NCBI GenBank assembly: GCA_011634665.1
Contig: WAEK01000025.1
Coordinates: 267,501 to 331,500, forward strand
DNA: 64,000 nt
Reading direction: 5' to 3'
Source: Mortierella sp. BCC40632
Taxonomy: Eukaryota; Mortierellomycota; Mortierellomycetes; Mortierellales; Mortierellaceae
Under the pieces are notes generated by a model. The model did no database searches. It saw only the letters and a program-made list of their open reading frames with translations, and was not told where the DNA came from. Shown piece by piece: positions 57,448-64,000 of this stretch; position 1 is the stretch's first letter; every line of letters begins with the position of its first letter. Made by a program: the position numbers and the translations under genes.

Positions 57448-58786
57448 CCATGCCTTTTCCAAATAAAAAAATTGAAGTAAAAAGACTCGATAAATGTCTT
57501 TTTCTAAAGACTAGTGCGACAGGCGACTACACTAGATAACACGGGAGGAACTGGAAGAGTTCAAGCACACAAAGGTCAATTTATTTCTATAGTAATACTG
57601 TTTGAGCGCAGAGGGTTTGAGGGAGGTAGGATCGTTTCCTGGAAGAGTTCAAGCACACAAAGGTGAAGAACTCTTCCAGCAGCGATGGCAACTGCTTAAA
57701 TGCTATTTCCCCAAGGGTAGCGGGCTCCCTTCGGTATTGCTATTGGGGTAGGGTTGCCATCCTGAGCGCTGCTCTTGTCGGAGCCGAGAATGGTAGTCTG
57801 CCCAAAAGGGGCCCTAGACAGACAAAATGAGCATACAGCATTTGCGATTCCAGTACGCAGTATTTACGATTCCAGATTTCGCCTCTCACTCTGTGGGTTC
57901 GATTCCCGGGATGACCACAACTTTTTACGACTCGATCACGCAGATTCAGCAGAGCGTTTCACAGCAACAACTTGTTTCATCTCCGAGTGTTCTCAGTTCA
58001 CGTCAAATAAAGGTTTTATCATGCTGGCATGAGTGCAGGTCATTCTGTTATGATTAGATTTAAGATTATCAATGACGTGACTAAACCTGCAACAAGAACA
58101 GTGGTGGATTAGAAAGGACTTGACTATTTGACAACCGGACTGTCGAGGATTGTTTGGCCCCATCGCCTTTGCACAGAGTTAGCACCGACAGGGGAAAGAG
58201 ATGAATGCAGCCCATCAACTGCACAGAGTGTCGCACTCAGCACTAGGGGATTTGAACGATTCAAAGCAAGGTAGAAGGACCAGTACAACCAGCGACTTCG
58301 CAAAAAAAAGGGCATGGAGCAAAGTAGCGGTAGCAGAGCGGAAATGTGCCAAGATACATGCCAGGATCAAAGATGAGACTGCAAGTGTACCAGGTAAAGA
58401 GGGTGTTCCCTCTTCCCTATTTTTTTTATACTCATGCACTCGCTCACTAACCTTTCTTTTCGCTCTTTTCTTTCCCTCTTTTCTGATTTAGAGGTATCGC
58501 AGACCGATGGGTGGTTCGACAGTTGTGGACGGCACCATAGCAGCCGTACATGGGGTGCCTACAAGACATGGGCCTACACAGATGTATAGTCAAGATGCTC
58601 AGAAGATATATATTTATTGTTGAGATTTAATTTGCAATAGTGCTAAAGAGGGGCCTAGGGCAGACGGCATACACAGAGGAAAGATGTACATGTACATGGA
58701 ATAAGCTACAGGGTATGAATGAACAAAGAAAATATAAAAGGCCATGCAACATACACTACATTAAGCAGTGAGCTGTGTGCAAGCTT
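57448..58786. other. Intergenic, no gene seen
   Basis: A 27-bp direct repeat, ctggaagagttcaagcacac plus aaaggt, occurs at about 57550 and 57641. Nothing else is recognised. Confidence 0.5.
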
Positions 58787-61569
58787 CTACACCCTTCTAA
58801 GAAAGGTTTTAAACTCTGGAGTGCCGGTCGTTTCGATTCTGGTGTGGGTTGAGTCAAGAGAGTGGGCGGTGCTGGTCACTTGCCTGCTGCCAGATGCCAT
58901 GGCTTCAAAGACGGGGCTCAGTCCTTGTTCAATGGTGGCTCTCAGGTCATTCCAGATTTTGATCTGAGTGCCGATTGTGCTAAGCTCTGTCAGGTTATCA
59001 GGGATTGTAACGTCTCGTGCATGGACTAGAATGTACAAATTTCCGCACTTGAACATCAGATATGTCGCCATGTTTTGGCCAATTACTTGCCACCCAACGA
59101 GTACAGAGTCGTAAACGTCATAAACATCCTCGATAACATCCAGAGCATCCTTCAAAGATAGACCGACTCGAACCAAATCTTTAGCGTTTTTCTTCTTGTG
59201 GCCCTTCTGTGCATGCGAAGTCACTTCGCCGATTCCCACTTCACAAACAGTCTTGTTGGATGCATCCTTTATCTCTAGAGCGAGGTCAGGCTCCTTTCGA
59301 CTTCTGTGGCCGCTACGCGAACGTCCTGATTTCGTCGTTGAGTCCACACTACATGTACATTAAAGAGCTCAAATTAAACACTATCTTTGCCTTACAAATA
59401 CATAAAAAATCCGGCATCTTACTTACAAGTTCAAGAATACTCTTTGGCTGGGTATACTCATGAACACCCTACATAATGGCAATATAAACGAGGAGATAGA
59501 TGTTGACTCGGAGTAATCTTTTGTACTGTCGCTGTCAGGGAACTCTTGCACTGCAGCCATAAGGAAAGTCCAGAGCTTCTGGTACATGCTGTCCGACGGT
59601 GCATTGTCCAAAATGTGCTTCAGAGACTTCGAGCGATCATATCCATAGTCCTCATGGGCCTATTAAGCGAATAGATGAAAGTTAGAAGAAACCCTTCTCA
59701 AATACACATATTTATGCCAATCTCTTCATGAGGCAATGCTTACATCCAGCCATATGCGTACTTGGTTCCGGCAAGCCGTTGCCTGGGTGTCCTGCCACCT
59801 CGTCAAGGCCATTTCGCGCATTTGGAGAATGGTCTTCTCACCAAAGTGGAGCTTTTGGATTTCGGTCGCTTGCTTCTCCAACAGGATAACTCCGGATCTG
59901 GCACTGCAAGTGCACTCCAACGAATAAATGAGCAAGTTAGTGTCAATAACCACGAGTAAGGCATAGCTTTGAAGGCATAGTCATTACTGCAACCACTTAC
60001 AGAGCCTGATCGACATCACGGATGTACACCGTCTTTTTTCTGACCTCAGCGAAAAGAGATCGAAATCCGACAGCCACGTCGATTCCATCGAGCATTGCCG
60101 AAAATCGGATGATTTGATATGTGCTTACAGGCAACAAGACATCATTTCCTTCTCCTGCATTGGCGCTGCTGTCATCGTCATCCTCGTCGTCTCCATCATC
60201 GCTATCGCAGACCAGAAGGTGGTTTTTCCGTTGTTCAACAGCAACAGCATGCACTTCTGGATGAATGTTCAGAGACTCAGTTCGGACGGGCGTAGGGGAT
60301 GGGGCTATTGAAAAGGCGCAAAGACTTGTATCAGCTTGACTAGTAGACTGAACATGAAGTATGCACTCTAAGTGTCCAAAGTTATCTCACATCTACTTCG
60401 CGGGGTCTTTGACGACCTGGTATCCTCATTGTTAGAAGCATCACGGGAGTGCTTCAGGGTTTCTGGAGAGATTGGGAGACATCGGACAGTATAAAGAATA
60501 AGCACCAGGTAGATTCAAGTTGGATGAAAATGCTTGGGACATGGTGTAACGATCAAGAACATCATCAAGGTTTGCGAAGGAACAAACCTGAAACTGTTGA
60601 AGTTGTTGATGCCGTTGCAATGGCAGCTCTTCTCTCACCTAAAGAAGCTAAGAATAATGGAGTAAATAAAATACGAAATATGAGGCGGAGTGATCAGCCC
60701 GAGCTCCATAAGCCTTGAGCCGATGGATATCGCCCATGGCAATTATATGGGTGTGCAGTCGGAGTCCATGACAAAAGCTTAGTGAAAGCACTACCTTCGA
60801 ATTCGAGTGCTACACGGGATGCTCCTCGTTGAGATTCAATTATCAAATATAAAACGGTAAGCCTCTAAATCAAGACGCTCATTCATAGCTAATAGAATGC
60901 CGTCAAAAGCAAATACCTTCTTCATCAATCAGTCGGTCCAAATCAGAGAACGCTTCGGGTAGATTGGTTACCGACGTTGAGGGAACTCCTTGGCTCTCAC
61001 AGCCTGCACGAAAATCTTTGGACAAATCCGCTTGAACTAGTAACAGTACATCAACCAGGCCGGTATTTGAAATATACAACCAGTCTATTAGAAAGATATA
61101 TCTCAGGCATACAAAAACACACTGTCTAATGGAGCGCATATGGCATACCTAATTCTTCTTGGAATATCCGTTTCATTGTCTCATTAACTGATGCGTCAGC
61201 CAATCCCGTTACTCTGACAGACTGAAGCTTGGCGGACCGTTTCCTTCTCTGAAGAGCCCAGTGCATGTCATCCATGTGCTTGTGGGCGTTGTTGCTCCAT
61301 TTTCGTTGCAGCTCCTCGCCCTTTCGAAGAAGTCCTTGGTGCTTGCATTGAAGGAGGCGATTAATAGTGTCTTTCCAGTCGCTGTGTGCCTGCCACTTCA
61401 TATATCCATCGTCTTTCGACGTGAATGTGAGATATCCTCTATAATCGATGGCGGCGATTCGAGTGCAGGTTGCAAAATAGCCCTCTGTGGGGAGCCCTCT
61501 CAGCTCAGCTCTCCAGTCAGCATTAACATCATTAGAAGGTTTGTCCTGCTTTTTTCGAACATGAGACAT
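58787..61569 (-). CDS. Gene F: PD-(D/E)XK nuclease-like multi-exon gene, paired with CRN4
   Basis: Approximate exons: 61569-61150 (donor GTATGC), 61040-60920, an uncertain set between 60680 and 60330, 60254-60000, 59955-59748, 59655-59430 and 59347-58787. The header MSHVRKKQDKPSNDVNADW has W/K-rich helices. A poly-acidic stretch (DSDDGDDEDDDDSS) follows. The C-terminal core is KEPDLALEIKD then CEVGIGEVTSH, the PD...E-x-x spacing of a PD-(D/E)XK fold with a less certain catalytic Lys (KGHKKK follows). The body is otherwise different from genes B, C and E, so it may be a third lineage. It lies head to head with CRN4, 0.94 kb apart. Confidence 0.52.
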
Positions 61570-61670
61570 GGTGATGATGGCAGATGGCGACTAAATAACA
61601 AAAGACAAAACATAGTGTATTAAATCAATGTAGTTTGAAGAGGGGAGAGAAAAGTGTAGAGTGAACTCAA

Positions 61671-61992
61671 ATCAAGAAGGCTCTGCTAGAGCGTTAATGA
61701 GTACACCTGGGCCTCCAAGCAGGCAGCCACTAATTGGACTCTAGCATAGCGAGTCTTCAAGTGGAGTTGAGCTGGTTGTAACCTGTTCAACGTGCGTGGA
61801 TGGATTCCAACAGCCAACCCTCGTCATAACTAGATTCGGGATGGTAGGATTGAGCTTCAGCATGGTTCAAGAAGGCCCTGCTCGAGCGTTAATGAATCTC
61901 CTGGGCCTACAAGCAAGCTGCCACTATCGGACTCTAGCATAGCGAGTCTTCAAGAGGTGCTGGATGATTAACATCCAACGTGCGTGGATGAG
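61671..61992. repeat. Two tandem ~190-bp units upstream of gene F
   Basis: Units start tcaagaaggctctgctagag (61672) and tcaagaaggccctgctcgag (61867). Both contain gactctagcatagcgagtct and end in caacgtgcgtggatg. They lie about 100 bp upstream of the gene F start. Confidence 0.88.
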
Positions 61993-62124
61993 ACAATGTA
62001 GGAGAGGCGGTCAACCCCATACACCCTGACTAGGTAGTAACAATTAAAACGGAGGTATTGCGCACCAACCCTACCTCGATCTTGGAGAGCAATGAATAGA
62101 AGATAGAGTAGTTGGAGCTAATAG

Positions 62125-62508
62125 CAGAGAGAGAGAGAGAGAGAGGAGGGGCACGGAGTCGCGAGACTGAGAGAAAGGGACAGCGACGGATGACAAGAGG
62201 AAAGGCGACGATGAGTGTGGACTGGATGGCGGGGTGAAGGCGCAAGCCACTTTTTTACGTCACTGAATCTGTTCCCACGCATCTCCAGCGCGCCTCTCTC
62301 TTTTGACCTCACTTTTCGTTTGTTTTTTACTATCTCTTTTTGCCACCATTTCCACATTTGCATCGTCTTTGCCACCGTTCTCACGCCTTTCTATCCCTTT
62401 GTTCCTTTTTAATCCCATATTTTCCCTTTTCCTTCATCCTCGCTTTCTCTGCAGTCCACACCTTTCTTAATTCCCTTCTCCATCTTTCCACTGATGCTTC
62501 GCAACACC
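62125..62508 (+). promoter_or_regulatory. CRN4 promoter / leader with short GA repeat
   Basis: A GA run at 62126-62145, then gccacttttttacgtcactg (compare CRN1 and CRN3) and tttgccaccgttctcacgcc. It is pyrimidine-rich to the ATG. Confidence 0.55.
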
Positions 62509-64000
62509 ATGACTGATAGCTCCATCACTCTGTTCTGTCTTGTTGATGGGGAGACTAATGCGTTTTCGGTCGAGATTGAATCCGCAAGGACCGTTGATGC
62601 TCTCAAAGACGCCATCAAAGCCAAGATTCCTGACACATTCAATGGAGTTGATGCCAAGGACCTCACCCTCTGGCACGTCTCTGTTCCTGTTCCGCCCAAG
62701 AAGGACCGCAAAGAGATCTGGCTTGCTGATGTTTCATCAAAAGAAGAGCTCGATGAGACAGACGACATTAGTGATGCTTTTCCAGAAGCACTACCCAAAA
62801 AGACAATCCACATCATCGTACAGCGCCCTCCTCCTCAAGGTAATGAGACGCGTTTTGCTGATTGATCTCCGCCAGCATGAGCTCTCATTTACCATAGCTT
62901 GTTTTTTTCTTCTAACTTGATTACATTCCTTCCCTTGCGCAGCCATAGCTCATGCACTTGTCCCGGCTCGAACTCCATCACCATCATCATTGCTAGAACA
63001 AGAGACAGAAGCATGTAGGAGAGCTGTATGATCATGTGGGTCAAGGCTTTATATTACGCTGCGATTAGTGGCTTCGAATGCTCATATTTGATCTATTAGT
63101 CCAAACGCGCATAGAAAAGATCAAGGAAGAGTTCTTTCAGCCAGGAGCAGCCATTTCAGACTTCCTTCGCAGGTTTGTGCAAGGAGAACTCTCTCTTCCT
63201 GAAGCAGACTGCTGTGTCAAAGGCTTACCAAAGGCATGGCTGCGATCAAGCTCCTTCTCCCAAAAATCATCACGACCTGCTCTGTACCTGCTGCACCCAA
63301 CACAACCACACCAAACGACATCTGCAACGACACCTCCATCGGTAGCAGCTCTAGAAACGATCAGCAACTTTCAGAACAACGACTTGATCACTTTCTTCGG
63401 CGTGAGCGGCTGTGGGAAGACTCGAGCAGTCGTTGAAATGCTTGCACAGACATGGGGGTTCTATCTGAACGGCAGTCAAGCTGATAGAGGTTCAAAGGAT
63501 GTCACCACTTTGTTCCAAACAGCAAAAGAAAATGCCGGCGCGGTATCTGTCGTCGGACAGAGTACAGAACGGTCTTAATATCCAGGCGATCACGGGTTGT
63601 CTTCTCTTTGCACGCCTTCTAGTCCTACAATACTGTCTGAGTCTCGGCCGCCGTGACAAATTTACTTGTGACCGCTGGATGCTACTCCAAGTGTGTCCAG
63701 GAGCGTTTGAACCCGCTGTACCGGACGTTTTTGACAGCGTTTTCCGGGCTCTACTTGATGGCTATCACAACCAGATGCCTGCGATTTCTTTTCCCAACTT
63801 GAAGCGCCTACTGGAGGCTCAATTCCACCTGGTTCAAGGCCTGCTATCTTCGTACAGCTCTGACTCTCCACCTAGCAAGTTTCTCGTTGTTCTCGATGAA
63901 GCCCAGACACTAAGCGATCATGGAAAAGACTACTTTGTGTCTCATGCGGATTCCAACGACCTGAGGTCGATCCTCTCTCCTATCATCCATGGATTGAGAG
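62509..64000 (+). pseudogene. CRN4: Crinkler-type gene, chimeric with CRN2, frameshifted, cut by window end
   Basis: Exons are 62509-62839, 62943-63014 and 63100 onward. Exon 1 encodes a complete header (SITLFCLVDGE to TIHIIVQRPPP) closer to CRN1 in places (PDTFNGVDA) than to CRN2. From just after exon 1 the DNA is nearly identical to CRN2, introns included, with Walker A GVSGCGKTRAV and Walker B VVLDEAQTLSD. One extra A in the run at 63525-63532 (aaaagaaaatgcc versus aaaagaaatgcc in CRN2) shifts the frame and stops it at 63578. The C-terminal nuclease lies beyond the window. Confidence 0.82.

Overview
This looks like a contig from an early-diverging filamentous fungus, most likely Mucoromycota and probably Mortierellaceae. 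The placement is inference. It rests on short GT-AG introns (roughly 60-130 nt), Crinkler (CRN) genes with the ubiquitin-like header and P-loop NTPase/nuclease body known from Mortierella-type and arbuscular mycorrhizal fungi, Fanzor- and FEN1-like genes, and DIRS and pogo elements. I see no housekeeping genes. The window reads as a fast-evolving accessory region.

The main structure is a cassette present four times. A multi-exon gene with a C-terminal PD-(D/E)XK-like nuclease core lies on the minus strand, and a Crinkler gene lies head to head with it on the plus strand, 0.9-1.3 kb apart. Pair 1 is gene B (7204-4829) with CRN1 (8469-11756). Pair 2 is gene C (21648-19004) with CRN2 (22793-25834). 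Pair 3 is gene E (48069-45292) with CRN3 (49009-52334). Pair 4 is gene F (61569-58787) with CRN4 (62509 to window end). Each shared intergenic region holds a directly duplicated element of about 90-190 bp next to the nuclease-gene start, then a conserved Crinkler-side promoter tract. A fifth nuclease gene, gene A (3680-1328), is unpaired and carries an in-frame stop. Both families look modular: genes C and E share an N-terminal header but differ in the nuclease part, genes A and C share the nuclease part but differ in header, and CRN2 and CRN4 share a nearly identical body behind different headers.

Other blocks are as follows. Three copies of a composite repeat (about 12086-13560, 33319-34860, 52619-54160) consist of a promoter-like head fused to the last ~575 bp of 28S rRNA. 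A Fanzor-like RuvC nuclease gene lies downstream of a FEN1/XPG-like gene, both minus strand and both with frame breaks (26203-30942). Two genes encode UCH-type deubiquitinase-like proteins (35074-37068 minus, 55590-57349 plus). Mobile elements are a pogo-type transposon with perfect 101-bp inverted repeats (16191-18380), a DIRS-type retrotransposon with inverted ends and an internal junction copy (40639-44842), two PIF1-like helicase fragments, a 181-bp MITE inserted in one of them, and LTR-like pieces.

Gene models are hand-spliced. CRN1 and CRN3 give uninterrupted reading frames (913 and 924 codons). Exon limits in the other genes are approximate where marked.
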